DNA from: Acanthaster planci
Lineage: Eukaryota; Echinodermata; Asteroidea; Valvatida; Acanthasteridae
DNA length: 54,365 nucleotides
Direction: 5' to 3'
NCBI RefSeq assembly: GCF_001949145.1
Contig: NW_019091678.1
Coordinates: 12,812-67,176 of the forward strand
Shown: positions 11,877 to 23,854 of the stretch, piece after piece
Numbering within the stretch: position 1 is the stretch's first letter
Layout: every line of letters starts with the position of its first letter
Notes under the pieces: model-generated
What the model saw: the letters and a program-made list of their open reading frames with translations, nothing else
What the model was told of the DNA's origin: nothing
Database searches by the model: none
Program-made: the position numbers and the translations under genes

Positions 11877-12053
11877 TGTTACATCACTGATGATTGTAAC
11901 AAACCATAAGAATCCCAAAAGATGTTGTTCTGTGAGGGATGTCTCAATTGGTTCCATATTGAGTGTGTTTCAAAAGTTGGAATATGTAATCAGCTGCTGG
12001 ATGCCAGTCACTGGATGTGTCTGCAATGCAGCCTCAAAGAAAAGCTGTGAGAC
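11877..12053 (+). pseudogene. PHD-type zinc finger fragment downstream of the protease
   Basis: Reading from 11877, the frame gives CYITDDCNKP, one stop, then MLFCEGCLNWFHIECV...HWMCLQC and a stop at about 12051. The spacing C-x(5)-C...C-x2-C...WFH-x2-C...W-x-C-x2-C matches a PHD finger, including the Trp before the last Cys pair. PHD fingers bind histone H3 tails. The frame differs by one base from the protease ORF that ends at 11851, so either a frameshift or a lost splice separates them. The in-frame stop at about 11907 shows decay. Confidence 0.6.
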
Positions 12054-14530
12054 TTGGCCTTCGAAACCTCACAGTCAAGAAAGAATTTCTGCATGTAGAT
12101 CCATGGGCATGACAAGAACTTTCTCTGGGAAAATGCCCTTTTTCAAGGAAAAAGGGGGCAGCAATCACCTAGCCCCCTCTGCGATGCAAATGCCCAGACT
12201 TGATGTTTTCAATGTTGGAAGGATTTAAAGCAATTCAGTGTGGCGCATTTGCATTGACTGATCTCTGTTTTCGACCTCAATGCAGAGGCAGATTTTGTTA
12301 GTTCTTTTGTTCAAAAAAATTTATCAAAGAACTCATCGTTAAAATGCTGATGTGAAATTTGAAATGACAGGTGATTTAATTTTCATGTAAACAGATGTTA
12401 ACATACCGGAAGATCCTTCAAAGATGCTTCTGTTATCTCACAGGCTAATTCCATAATCACCCCAAGTAGCATGTAAATACTAATTAATTGCCTCTGTCAC
12501 CAATACAAATGATTCAACAGTGTACTTTGACACTTACGACTTACATGTATTTGTAAAATGAAATCACTATATAATTACACTTATCAAGTATAAAGTTTGC
12601 TTATTTCTCTTCACAGAAAAATTAGGATGTGTTCAGTTAAAAATTTGCCAAATGTGTATCTTGAATTGTGAACATTAGATTCATTATCATACGTCATCTT
12701 TTGGAATCATCTAATGATCAACACTGATTGACAAGGAGCTCCATAGCAAGCATTACATGTACATGTATGTTCAGTTTTATACATGTAGCTATAAGCTAAA
12801 AAAATTCACTCTGTTGTGAGCAAAAGCTCCAATGAAAGAAATAAATGAGGTTAACATCACACAAGCAGCTTTTTAGTACTTCCTGAGTATCTCATGTTTG
12901 TTGATCCCCAGTTACCACTTTACATCTCTACTGCTAAGGTACATGTAGGTCTTGTATGATGTTTTGTCTGTAAGGCAGTATTGGTAAAAAAAGCCAGTCT
13001 AAGTAATCGGAAATAAAGGAGGGCACCCTAAATATTAGACTGCTAACATTTCACATAATGGAAATGTAGTCACATACGGTAGGCCTAGGCTAGCTGTGTA
13101 ACCAAGACACTAGTAAGGTTACAAATTGAAAAAAACAAAAGTTGCCATGATTTATTGGTTCGGTTTTTCTTCCAATCAATGCATTTTGTATGGGTAGTCC
13201 TTAGCTCAGCCTAAGGTTGGATGTTGTCTTCATTTACCACTTACACTACTTCCAGAACTGTAAGGTTTATACAAATCTTACAGTTCTTAAAGAGGGTATA
13301 ACACCCATAACCAAGTAAAGACATTTCCTATTTTGCCGTCACACAAAACTGTCCTTTTTCAATTGAATATTGGGCAGTTTCCGGAAAAAGGTTGCAAAAA
13401 AGTCTCATGAGGGGTCAAAAATGAAACTTGTTATATCAATAAACCATGTTTGGCTAAAGTGTATGAATAAAGGTAACAGAAAATGTTAAGTTCAAGGCTT
13501 AAACCTTTTCCTGTTTTAATTTCAAGACACTTTGCACGTGTTAAGTTGTTAATAAATTCATTCGTTCATTTGGCATTTCATAAACTTTGTCAACTGAAGG
13601 TATACATCATAAACTGCTATTTCCACATTCAAGACATGTTTGGGGTTGCTTTAAATTGGTTGACAGCCACCACAATAGTCATGTCTTCAACACTAATGCA
13701 AGTTATGCTTTGAAAAGCAACAGATATTTTCTGATATTTGGGGAAAATTAAGTTTTCACTCTTTTTTTTTAAATACCACCTGTCATTTCAGCTAATTCAG
13801 AAAATCATGTTACTGCACTCAAGAGTTATGGTGGCCTCTCTTGGTGCCATGAAAACGGCTCATTTTGTATAGGAAAGGACACAATTTTAACATAATGCTA
13901 CCTTCCATCAAGGTTGATCTTATAAAGCAACATTTTGAGAAATACTATCATAAAGCTACATGTAATTAGATGGACAGACAGGACCAGTATAATCACTTGA
14001 ACATGTTTTGCTACAGAAGTGTAAAATAAAACTGGTAAACATGTGTGGTATGGTCCACATACATGTAATTACATGTACAGTATGTTACTACACACTATAA
14101 ATCCACAAACTACAGGTACACATACAGAAATACCAAAAGCACAATAGATCGAGTAAAGTACATGTATGTGTTCAAGAATAATGGTTTGAAGAAGTTGGGA
14201 GTTATATACATGTGTTTGTGAGGCAGATAATTTGTATGCATGTTCAGGAATGGACACAATACATGTACATGTATTTAAAAAGGTGTAGAATGACATATCA
14301 TTCTCCAGCCGCTCCGTGTAAGGGTGATCATCAAACTTAAAAAGTGAAGTGAAAGAAAGAAATTTTTCTCACTTGTATTTGATAAGAGGAATATTGAAAC
14401 CATCTAAATCTCAGAAGAACTTTTGAATTAAAGAATGTTTTATTTACATGTAGGTTACAGTCTCCTGAATATGGATGAAATTTATGGTCAAAAATTTTCC
14501 CTGGTTTTCATCGTGAAAACACCCTCAAAA

Positions 14531-14557
14531 TACATGTACATGTACATGTACATGTAT
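14531..14557. repeat. TACATG hexamer tract
   Basis: There are four and a half TACATG units ending immediately before the first GTCAC-N4-GTCAC word at 14558. A further tract lies at 14979-14998. Confidence 0.8.
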
Positions 14558-15895
14558 GTCACACAAGTCACAAAATTTGACAATTTTTTTAGATTACTAA
14601 AAAACTAGACAGGGATTCAGCTAGTGTTTGATATTTGTAAATCAAATAGTAGTGGTCTATCAATAAAAGCATGAACATTCTTATTTGCTTTGCATTCCTT
14701 GTAGAAAAACTCTTTCAAGAGTGTCACGCGGGTCACACATGCGCTGTACAGTGTATGTCACAAGAGTCACACGCCAGAAATTGAAATGGAGTGTAAAAGC
14801 ACTGTGAAAACATGAAATTGAATCAGTTAATGAAATTAAAGACTTGTACCCAAAAAATGAAGCTGGAATGTACATGTACATGTATGTACACTCCTGTAAA
14901 ACTACATCATTAATTGCAGCTCTTTCCTTTGGAAACTCTGTCAATTACATGGAAGTATGATGATGGGCACATGTACAATACATGTACATGTACATGTAGG
15001 TAAGATGGGCAGACATTCAGACACCCCTCCCAGTTTAATGCTGTTTCCCCTCCTTTGCCACATGGAAAACTCCTAGAAAATTCTGGAACACTGCATTGTT
15101 TTACCATGTGGAAGGTGGGCTGGGATATCTGTACTAAATCCATATATGTGAAAGCTTAAAACAATACCACATGCATACATGCTTTACTGTACATGTATAT
15201 ATGTACATGCTGGTAGTTCTCTCCTAAAGGTTCATCCTACCGGTACCAAGCAGATTCAGCATCACGTAGGTAGTAATTATGACCGTTATTATGAATTTAA
15301 TATGCTTGTTCAAAGTAAATTTTGAATGCCCTACAGATTTCTACCCCAACATCTGCCAAAGTAAAGGGATAATAACAGTTTTCACACTCTTCCATAATGT
15401 ATTTGAAGGTACATCATTTTTATTAATGGAATATTATAATTGGATTTGTTTTACTCTTATTACAGTTATAATGTAATAGTGAAAAAGCTACTGCCTCACG
15501 CGAGTCACGTATTTGGGTCATGCGAGTCACATTTTCTTCAGGCCATTCCTCACAACAAGAGAGACTTGGCACAATGTAAGCTACTGTATGCATGGATTAG
15601 GTCAGAGTATTAAGTTTTTAGTTCAGTAAAAATTTACTTAAGCACACTTGTAGATTCATAGGAAATGCTTTTAGAATCAAGGGATATGAAAAATCCCTTT
15701 TTCTATCCTGTCACGCGAGTCACGTCAAAGAAACTGTGATAAAAAAACAACATTTTAAAGTGATAAAATAAAAACTTAGAGATACATTCACAATGCCTTG
15801 TCTTAATTACATTTAAATTTGAGTTGAATAAGTGCCATGTTAGCAGAAGCAATGAATTAAAACTCAACATTTTGTTCAAATGTCACGCGAGCCAC
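14558..15895 (+). repeat. Cluster of seven GTCAC-N4-GTCAC words
   Basis: Fourteen-base words occur at 14558 (GTCACACAAGTCAC), 14723 (GTCACGCGGGTCAC), 14757 (GTCACAAGAGTCAC), 15495 (CTCACGCGAGTCAC), 15517 (GTCATGCGAGTCAC), 15710 (GTCACGCGAGTCAC) and 15882 (GTCACGCGAGCCAC). All are in the same orientation. Each is a direct repeat of GTCAC at a 9-base period, usually with GCGA as the spacer. The DNA between copies is not similar, so this is not a simple tandem array. Possible meanings include binding sites for a dimeric factor or ends of a small dispersed element. Confidence 0.8.
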
Positions 15896-17064
15896 ATGTA
15901 GATGTAATAATGAAGTTGACTGAAGTAATGGCTGTGGTGATCATCAGTAGAATGATTTACTAATCACGTAATGGTAAAACCACAACTTTAAAACAGTGAC
16001 ACAAGTACTGATGTTGGCCTATGGTAGCCCCTACAAAGAAATGCATACGTATGAATGCATCAGCTGTGCAGGAACAAACTATTTGCGCCATCATTTTAAA
16101 GAATATCAACCTAAGCAAGTTTACTTCTGCCATGAACTTTCAGATAAAATTGTTTAAGAACTTCTTTAAAATACAGAAATCAATTATGTTTAGAACAAGA
16201 TATCCATTTGAACAGTTTCCTATAATTATCACTGTACATACCGCTGCACAGTATACATGTACATGAACTTCTTCTATGGCGGTATGGATTCCATGAATTT
16301 GCTAAAGAGTAGTACCCTCATCAATTTACAGGTAACTACAAGTGTCTTGAGGTTTTGATTCTGATAACTTGCAAATACCGCTTCAAAATTGTGAAACAAG
16401 ACATAAATTATCGAAGCTCAGGAAAGGTTACTCTTTTAACAATGTTTTAGGTGGTAACTAACAAATTTTAACAAATCAACACACAAATATAACCCTCTAC
16501 ACACTAACCTAGTGTGTCACCATAACTGTACTTGTATATTTCTCTCCTGAAATCTGACAAACATTCTGCATGTAATTCAGTCTGACTTTGTTGTTACATG
16601 CTCTGAATTCTGGAAAGTAAACTCTGTTAAATTCACAACAAATGAAATGGCTGTGAACACAGAGTGTAATGTTTAAAACACGTGTAGGTAGATGGTTTTA
16701 AACTTGTTAAAAAATATTGTCCTTTTGAACACTCTAATACCACAAAATTTGAAACAGTAAATCTTACTGAAATTAGGACAAACTGATGCATTAATTTTGT
16801 GAATGGGCCTGTATGAAACTAAAATCAGCCAATTTCTGACCAATATTTGATTAAGTGTGAATTAGGTGGATAATTGATATGGGCATACATTACTCATATT
16901 ATGTGGACATAATGCTCAAGTAAATGACCCCCAAAATAAAATACCAGCGTTTTCTGGCCAATTAATTGGTTTCAATTTTAAAACACAAACTCTGCAGACA
17001 ATATACGCATATACTTCATCAAATTTAAGCAGCAGTGGCTTAACTGGGTACTCTGTTAAACTAA

Positions 17065-17427
17065 ATGTTCAGGAAATGACAATGAAGTTTAACGACAATG
17101 CCATGACAGCAAGCACGGTTCAAGCTCGATTTCATCTATAGTCTGTTTGATCTTGTAAGTCTACATGTATGCCAAGCTATCAATTAATGCCCCCCCCAAA
17201 AAATTTTCTGACTTTCTGCAAATCATAGGATGCCATGTTCAGGAAAGGACGTTTTTACCTTACATTTGCATGGCATATTCATGAGCATTTATGTCTTATT
17301 TACTTTGATAACTGCATTGCAATATTTTTATATTAAGTTACTAGAGTGTATAGTGTTGTGTTGACAGGTAATGAGTTACATTTCTTTTCTTTTCATTCTG
17401 GAAGAAATACCATGTTCAGGAGAGGAC
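17065..17427 (+). repeat. Three ATGTTCAGGARAKGAC words at about 170-177 base spacing
   Basis: ATGTTCAGGAAATGAC (17065), ATGTTCAGGAAAGGAC (17235) and ATGTTCAGGAGAGGAC (17412) share 14 of 16 or more positions, while their flanks do not match. A weaker relative, ATAGGAAAGGAC, lies near 13869. Confidence 0.6.
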
Positions 17428-18839
17428 AAACCAATGTCTCACTCAAAACAGTGTAAAAAAAAAGTCGGCCAATTCCAAGGAAATTTGGTTTACACCTTCT
17501 TGGAACATATCTCCATGTCCACGTGAGACCAGGCAGTTCTAGTACCATTTGATTTATTTCACATCAACTGCAGTTTCTAGAAAATTTGAATGGGACTCCA
17601 AATCTTGTGTTTAGCACCTGTTTTAGTTCACATTTTGAAAACCATTATGCGTAAGGCCTTGACACTTTTTTTGAGATTGCAACAATGTAAAACTCCATGT
17701 GAAACAAAAAGCATTAAGTTCCAGCAAACTTCTATCAAAAAAAGCATCAATATCCAATTTTTCATTTTGCAACCTTTCCCATGAAACTGCCCTATTGCTC
17801 TGTCCGAAACAAGCTATTCCAGCTCTTAAATACTCTTGAATGTTCATAAGTCTTTCTTTTTTCATTAAATGTTCAGATAATTTCAAAAATGTAGCTCACT
17901 TCTTGCAAAAGCAGAAAAAAATCAGACCACCCAAATCAGCTGACCGTCGTGCACACTGCCATTTTTAGACTTAGATTGCACTAGATGCAGCAGTGTAATT
18001 TTGGTTTGCCTGCCCTCTCTTGACAAACCAAGTCGAAAAATGCTGCCATCTATTGACGAGCAAGATCATATTTATGTTGTACCACTCAGGCTTTTAAATT
18101 GTTAAGATCGGTGGTGAAACAAGGTTTCTAAGGTAATTTTTGTCCTGTTTTCCTGCAAATGTCGACCAAATTCCTCAAAAATTATATTTTCTCACAAAGA
18201 AAACTCGGAGGAACTTCTTTAAATGCTTCATTCATGAATTTTTTGTTCTTCTTTCTACCAATATTTCCAGTTTTCCTTCTTGCGTAAGATCTCACACCAG
18301 AGAAAACAAAGCTTTGAAAAGAAGGCTGATGTAATGTGAATCGGGCAAAAAGTCGCCATTGCGCAAGCGGGTGACAAAAGTCTTTCAAAACTATATTGGT
18401 TTTAACAACCTTGATGTATGTTTTTTACATTCGTTTTTATAACTTTACACATACTTTCATCGCATTTGTTCTTTTCCATAAGGCTTTTAGATATCTTTTT
18501 TATTCTTTCTGAATGTGTTTCTATACAAGTTTTTTTAGATAACTTCTACTAACATAATATTGTTCAGTTTTGTATTTTCCAGTTTGCGTTTCTTTTTGCA
18601 TGAACCATTTTTACGTTTATGTTTTGTACAGTATCACTCATGCTTTGGGGGTTTATTGCTTAAAATTGCAAAAACAAAAAGGGACTGACATCAAAAAGAT
18701 TGCTTTGTTAATTTACTTTTTTTAAGTAGTTAGCTGTACAGAGTATATAATTCTACACAAAACGACACCAAAATGGTGAAAATCCAGCCTTGAACAGCGA
18801 AGCTACAGACTTTTAAAGTTTCACCAGAAGTGCTTTTAT

Positions 18840-19680
18840 TTTATAAAATGACTGTGGCAAACTTGGCAAAATTTGGGTTATCTTTTGTTTATTTGGGTCA
18901 GATAAACATGTAAACAAAAAGTTAAACAAATAGAAACAGGAATTACTGAAAAACAATTTGTATTTAATGCTTTTTTTTCACCCACTGAAAGCAGATTTAC
19001 ATGTACAAACACATGTAAAAGACCAGTCCGTGCTGCAATTTCGCAGACGATGTTTAATCGTCGTTACCATGGAAACACAGGTAAACAATAAATCCTTAAT
19101 TTTATAATATACAGAAAATAATAAATACAAATCACATGCAAAATACAGGAATTGATTCTATATGGAATATGCAACATTTAGAAGAAATTTTGCTTACTTT
19201 TGGATAATCGATTACAAGAAAATGTACATGTACGTTAAATTTGTTTACCTCAAAAATACATGTAGCTCATCTAATGTAGTAAACAAGTAAGTAAACAAAT
19301 TAAACATGTAATATCTTTTTAACCATAAATGGTACAGACGTCATTTTTGTACCTGTTATAGCCAAAAGGATGTAGATTTGGTGAAAAACAATTTGGACAT
19401 AACTCATTATTGGATATCATCTGTGGTTACCATAGAAACAACATAAACAAATTAACCAAAAACAAGGAATACGTATCTAATTAACAAGATTCTTTCCACA
19501 CAGAATAAACATGGTGATTTTACACCATATGACAAATATGTTTTATGATTTCTGCTGAGTCTGTGCCTATTACTGTATGAGAAAATTAGTATTTTGTTTA
19601 ATTTCTGTTGAACACCAACTAGAGAAGTAAACAAATTAACATGGAATATCTATTGAACCATAAACAATAAGAACCTCATA
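18840..19680 (+). repeat. Degenerate tandem repeat, unit about 340-370 bases, AAACAAATTAA-rich
   Basis: AGTAAACAAATTAA...ATGKAATATCT...GAACCATAAA occurs near 19288 and 19626. GTTACCATRGAAACA followed closely by TAAACAA occurs at 19063 and 19426. Further AAACAAATAGAAACAGG and TAAACATGTAAACAAA words lie at 18900-18945. The order and spacing suggest an old tandem repeat with a unit of roughly 340-370 bases, now much diverged. Confidence 0.45.
19063..19076 (+). promoter_or_regulatory. X-box-like RFX site
   Basis: GTTACC-AT-GGAAAC fits the RFX X-box consensus GTNRCC-N(0-3)-RGYAAC with one mismatch. A second similar site, GTTACC-AT-AGAAAC, is at 19426-19439. Both are part of the surrounding degenerate repeat, so they may be repeat-borne and not regulatory. 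Confidence 0.35.
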
Positions 19681-20114
19681 TAGTGTTAACGTTTTAGCAA
19701 AGATCAAAGGTTTGAATAACAGTAAAGACAGTATAATTCAACACTGTTTATCATCCAAGGTAAATTACTTCTAATTAAACAAATGCAAAATGCTACCAGA
19801 AAACATATTCACCAGTAGGTGTTATTTCCTTAATGTATTGAAAGAATGCCCATTTCATTATGTGATGTTGAAAGGTTTTTTTTCTACTTCTTATAGGTTA
19901 TCATCCAAATGTCAGAAGTTCTCAAAAAAGAGATCAGGACAATAACCATTCATTGGACTGTAATTCAACAGAGTTGCCAACAGTGTGACTACATTGATGG
20001 TTAAACTTGGAATAAAAAGAAAATAAAGTGAGCTTTGTAACATTGACTTGTGTCCAGTGTAAATTCTTAGGTAAACATTCAAATTTACATTTACTCATGT
20101 ACATGTGCATTTGT

Positions 20115-21221
20115 ACAGGTACTTATTATTCTAGAACAATTTCAAGGTTTTGCTCTTGATAATCTTCGACCAGCTGATAACTACACACATCATCATCATC
20201 CTTAAATACTATGTTGAACCAGTTTTTACCAGAATTTTACCTGATCATTCTCATCTGAAAATTCAACAAAGTAGTGAATTACACGTTTTCCAACAAGCAA
20301 GGGCATGGCAACAGATGATTCATCCTGAACTGTTCTCAAAACAGACTGTCCTTTTGCAATGGAAAGAGCAGCATCAATAAAATCTGAACAAATGTTCTTG
20401 TAACTCTGTCCAAGCCTGTTCCTTATCCCTTTTGAAAATATGAATTCCTTGTCTGAGGGCAAGTGCTGGTGCAGAAGTTTCCTTCGAAATTGTATCTGGT
20501 TTTTTAGCGCATTGAAGCATTCTTGATCACTTGCACTGCTGCATTTTGGTATAAATGGTTTCTCTTGATTGCCACAGCCCAGCATCAATAATAATTGATG
20601 TAAGTTTTTCCCTGGTTCTGAATTTGTTCAGCTCTGCGTGTTCGAGTTTGTCTTGTTTATCTCTTTGTTTTTGTAGTAGGGCTTTGTGTCGTTCTTCCCG
20701 TTGTTTTACCATTTCTTGCGATTCTTTTCTTTTTGTCATGACTGACTGGATATCTTTGTGCAACTCTTCAGTTGATAGTGCGTCAATATAATTTGCCGTT
20801 TTATTAAGAGTGAATATAAATTGTGCTTCATTTCTTTTTTACTTCACATTTGGTCTCTTTTTTGGGCAAAAAATTCAGATACCCAAACACTCTCTCTGGT
20901 AACTTTGTGTTTGGGTACCAATGATGTTTGTTGTTTAAATTTGCTGTCCATTTGTAAGTCATGATATTGCCCACAGGGCAGAAATCTTTTACTACTCTTC
21001 CCAAAAGTTGATTGATTGCTGTGAAGGTGAATCGGATCATGCTTAAGGTGATTTTTGTTATGTGGTGATTCTTTAATGAGGCTATAGTAAACTTCATCTT
21101 TTGAAATCAAATGCTCATCAAATGGCGAAACTTCACCATTAATAAATTTAAACCACTCTGTATCTCTGCTCAAACAGTCATTAAAAATTCTTGAAGCTTT
21201 GTACCTGTATAGTGGGTACAC
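20115..21221 (-). pseudogene. Transposon-type ORF, 3' part: coiled coil, conserved block and C-terminal VGKR domain
   Basis: Minus-strand coding similarity runs through several frames. 21221-20844 and 21097-20828 overlap and complement each other (FLPCGQYHDLQMD and VKDFCPVGNIMTYKW). 20763-20588 is a highly charged helix-forming stretch (KRKESQEMVKQREERHKALL) leading into LTSIIIDAGLWQSRE. 20588-20226 continues with ECFNALKNQIQFRRKLLHQ and ends LLVGKRVIHYFVEFSDEND. In the next frame WFNIVFKDDDD...YQLVEDY leads to a stop near 20115. The charged coil, then GLW, then AL..Q..FR..LL, then VGKR..H, then WFNV.Y.D combination recurs, in my reading, in multi-copy invertebrate proteins linked to DNA transposons, but I cannot name the superfamily. 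Several frameshifts make this copy non-functional. Confidence 0.5.
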
Positions 21222-21299
21222 ATACGTTGTACATGTATCTCATACATGTATGTGACCATCGGTTTCTGTGACCCTCCACAGAGGTGCCGTAATCAACTT

Positions 21300-22413
21300 A
21301 TTCATCAAACCTAGCACCTTGCATCCAGCCCAAAAACTGGTTAGAGAAATATGGAAGGGCTGCGTAGCACCATGATTAGAATATTGACAAGAATATAATA
21401 TAAAATCAGTGCTCTGGAATATGAGGCAAGCAGATTCAGTTCAAGCAAGCTGATTGGTTTCGAGAGCTTCATCGTTATTATTAGAAATCTCATCTCTGGC
21501 TTGTGACAGCATCTCCTTTCTTTCTGATAATTCTTTGTTGAGATTATTGCAGTGACCTTCAAGTTTTTGCCTTTTGAACAAAGTTTGTCATAGTCTTTCT
21601 TCAGCTCTTTTTCTCATAGCAAAGTGATGTAGCCTGTGACTTGTGGTATTTTCCGCGACGCCTTTGTAGAGTTTGCAATTCATCAGGTTACAAGTTTGAT
21701 AGGAATTCAATATTCTGCTTCAGTTCATAATTTTCTTTTGCTATCTGTTCATTCCGTGATTTTCAGAATGCTGATACCAAATGTTGATGGACTGGGTTCA
21801 AATGCAGGTCGTGGACCAGAAATCTCAGGAAACACACACTGTACATTGTACACTGTACACATCCTTTTCCCCATGCTTGCAATTGTTCCTTCACATCTTT
21901 TCTGGGGTTGCTCTTTTTTAACTTATCATGCATTCCAATAAGTGGTTTTGATTGTATGCTGAAATGCCGAGCCCAGCCCCCATCATTTTCCATGCCATCT
22001 GGTTTAATTAAGCATCATTATCCATTGGCCATAATCATTCCAAGTACATGTAGCTCCACATTGTTTTCGAAAGTTGAACAATTGAATAACATGTCCATTA
22101 AGCTGATCAAAGTTCAGGGGTGAAATTGGGCTGTCGGCAGTTTTCAACTTTTGAAGGAGGTCCATACCAAGTAATGTTGGAGGCATTGGTCCAGGACTGA
22201 GTTTGATGTCTCCACAAACTCGAAGTGGTTCATAACGAATTGATATACATTGAAGGCTGCCTTTCCCATAGCTACAGTCAGGAGAATTATCAGAAAGGTT
22301 CTGCAACCAGTACCTACACTAAAGGTACATGTACTCCCCGTCGCTTCATTTGAAGAATGTTGACGCCGAGCTTTGAATGAATGTGCAGGAAGAGGCCAAC
22401 TTGCAGACGCCAT
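21300..22413 (-). pseudogene. Transposon-type ORF, 5' part of the same broken gene
   Basis: The segment begins at an ATG at 22413 (MASASWPLPAHSFKARRQ). It then reads in shifting frames through CSYGKGSLQCISIRYEPLRVC at about 22260-22200, LNFDQLNGHVIQLFNFRKQC near 22085, MENDGGWARHFSIQSKPLIG at 21993, and a coiled-coil-like LNKELSERKEMLSQARDEI near 21500. The order and strand fit the 3' part at 20115-21221, giving one gene of about 2.3 kb with at least four frame changes. Introns cannot be excluded for some of the breaks. The function is unknown. Confidence 0.4.
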
Positions 22414-22449
22414 ACTTCTAAAGTCACTCCCATTTTGATAGATGGTACC

Positions 22450-23850
22450 CAGCCCTGGATGGCAGTCAAAGTCTGTAATGGTAAAATAATAATCCTACTA
22501 GTAAAATAATAAAATACAAAAATAATAAAATTGATTATAAAATATAACACTCCCATTTGCACAAGAAAACGTAACCCCTGTCACTAAGAGTTACTTCAGC
22601 CCAAACCAAGTGTTTTGATAATCATTCTTTCCCACAAGAGCCAGGGACTGGAATTAAAGTAATTGACCAAGTATAACAAAGTTATGTCATGGAAGAATGA
22701 AAATGATGGGAAATGTAACCTGTACCTGTCAGAAAATATTTCTAGTTAATAAAACAATTACTTCAAAAGATTTTGGAACTAATTTAAAAACAAACAAAAT
22801 TAATTTTAAAATGTTAAAAAAATCAAAGCAAATAACTCCATTCAATAAGCAGGGAGTGAGCATACATAATGGAACAGCCTCAACTATGATGTTGGTGGCA
22901 TCTTACTAATGAGTGATCACCATTATGTATCAAGAGATACAAATATTGCCACTGGAGGAACTACCTCTACCCCACTACGTTGCTTGCTAAATTCTTTGAA
23001 GTTACAGCAAAACTATCACAAGAATTTCATCAAATTGTTTAAAATTATTCTCAGATATCAATATTAATTAATAGTTATTAAATGAGTAACTACTGTACCA
23101 CTTGCACAACATATCACTACCACCTGTACAACATACATGTATCACTACCACCTGTACAACATATCCAACAGGCCATAATAATCGAAAGTTGAGGCATGAG
23201 TCCAAACATAAAAATCGATTGTGATTGCGTGCGATGTACATGTACTATACCCACGTGAGGTAAGATGTTCAGGTAGTTTTGATGCCGTTCTATCGATTAA
23301 AAATGCATTCATCGACATTCACACAACCCCTTTACCCTAAAACCAAGAAAACTCTAGTTCCTTACCTGAAAATTGGCATTTTTGGCTCAAAAATCAGCCG
23401 ATTTTCATGCGGATTTCGATGTTGATCAGCTACACTGTACTATCGATGTACGACAAAAATACACCACCACGCCGCGTGGGAACTTCAAGCTATCCCAGAA
23501 TGAAACAGCGGAAACACTAGACCATGATCGCCGAAGTTTGTGAATGGGGAGATACATGTGCACAATTGTAATGTGCAGTGTTACAACAGTCCCTACAACA
23601 TCAAATGGCCTGTACTGTAAACATGTAGGCTACACAAATGTACATGTACATGTAGCTATTCTTTCCAGTAGAAATAAAGTATTTTAAGTGTACAATTTGT
23701 GAACCACATTTTAAACAATGCATGTGTACTTGGGTCTGCCTGTCACAGTAAAATGCCCAGCAGAAGGCTCTGAAAGGGTTTAACTTCCCATAGAAACATT
23801 GTATGACCTTACATACAGTTTGTACCATTGAATTTCTCTGGTTTCAAACT
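22450..23850. other. Non-coding stretch
   Basis: The stretch includes an (AATAAA)-rich simple tract (22478-22550), a short tandem repeat (23097-23165) and a candidate minus-strand splice donor at 23364. No credible coding sequence is present. Confidence 0.5.
23097..23165 (+). repeat. Three-copy tandem repeat, TACCACYTGYACAACATA unit
   Basis: Three near-identical units (about 21-28 bases with the linker ATCAC or CATGTATCAC) run from 23097 to 23165. Confidence 0.8.
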
Positions 23851-23854
23851 TTAT

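Larger units (their letters stand above)
12230..20100. other. Long gene-free AT-rich region with recurring short motifs
   Basis: No open frame here exceeds about 90 codons and none is recognisable. The region is not featureless: it carries the GTCAC direct-repeat words (14558-15895), three ATGTTCAGG words (17065-17427), one pair of inverted 29-base matches (13372 and 17764) and a degenerate long-unit repeat (18840-19680). Confidence 0.6.
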
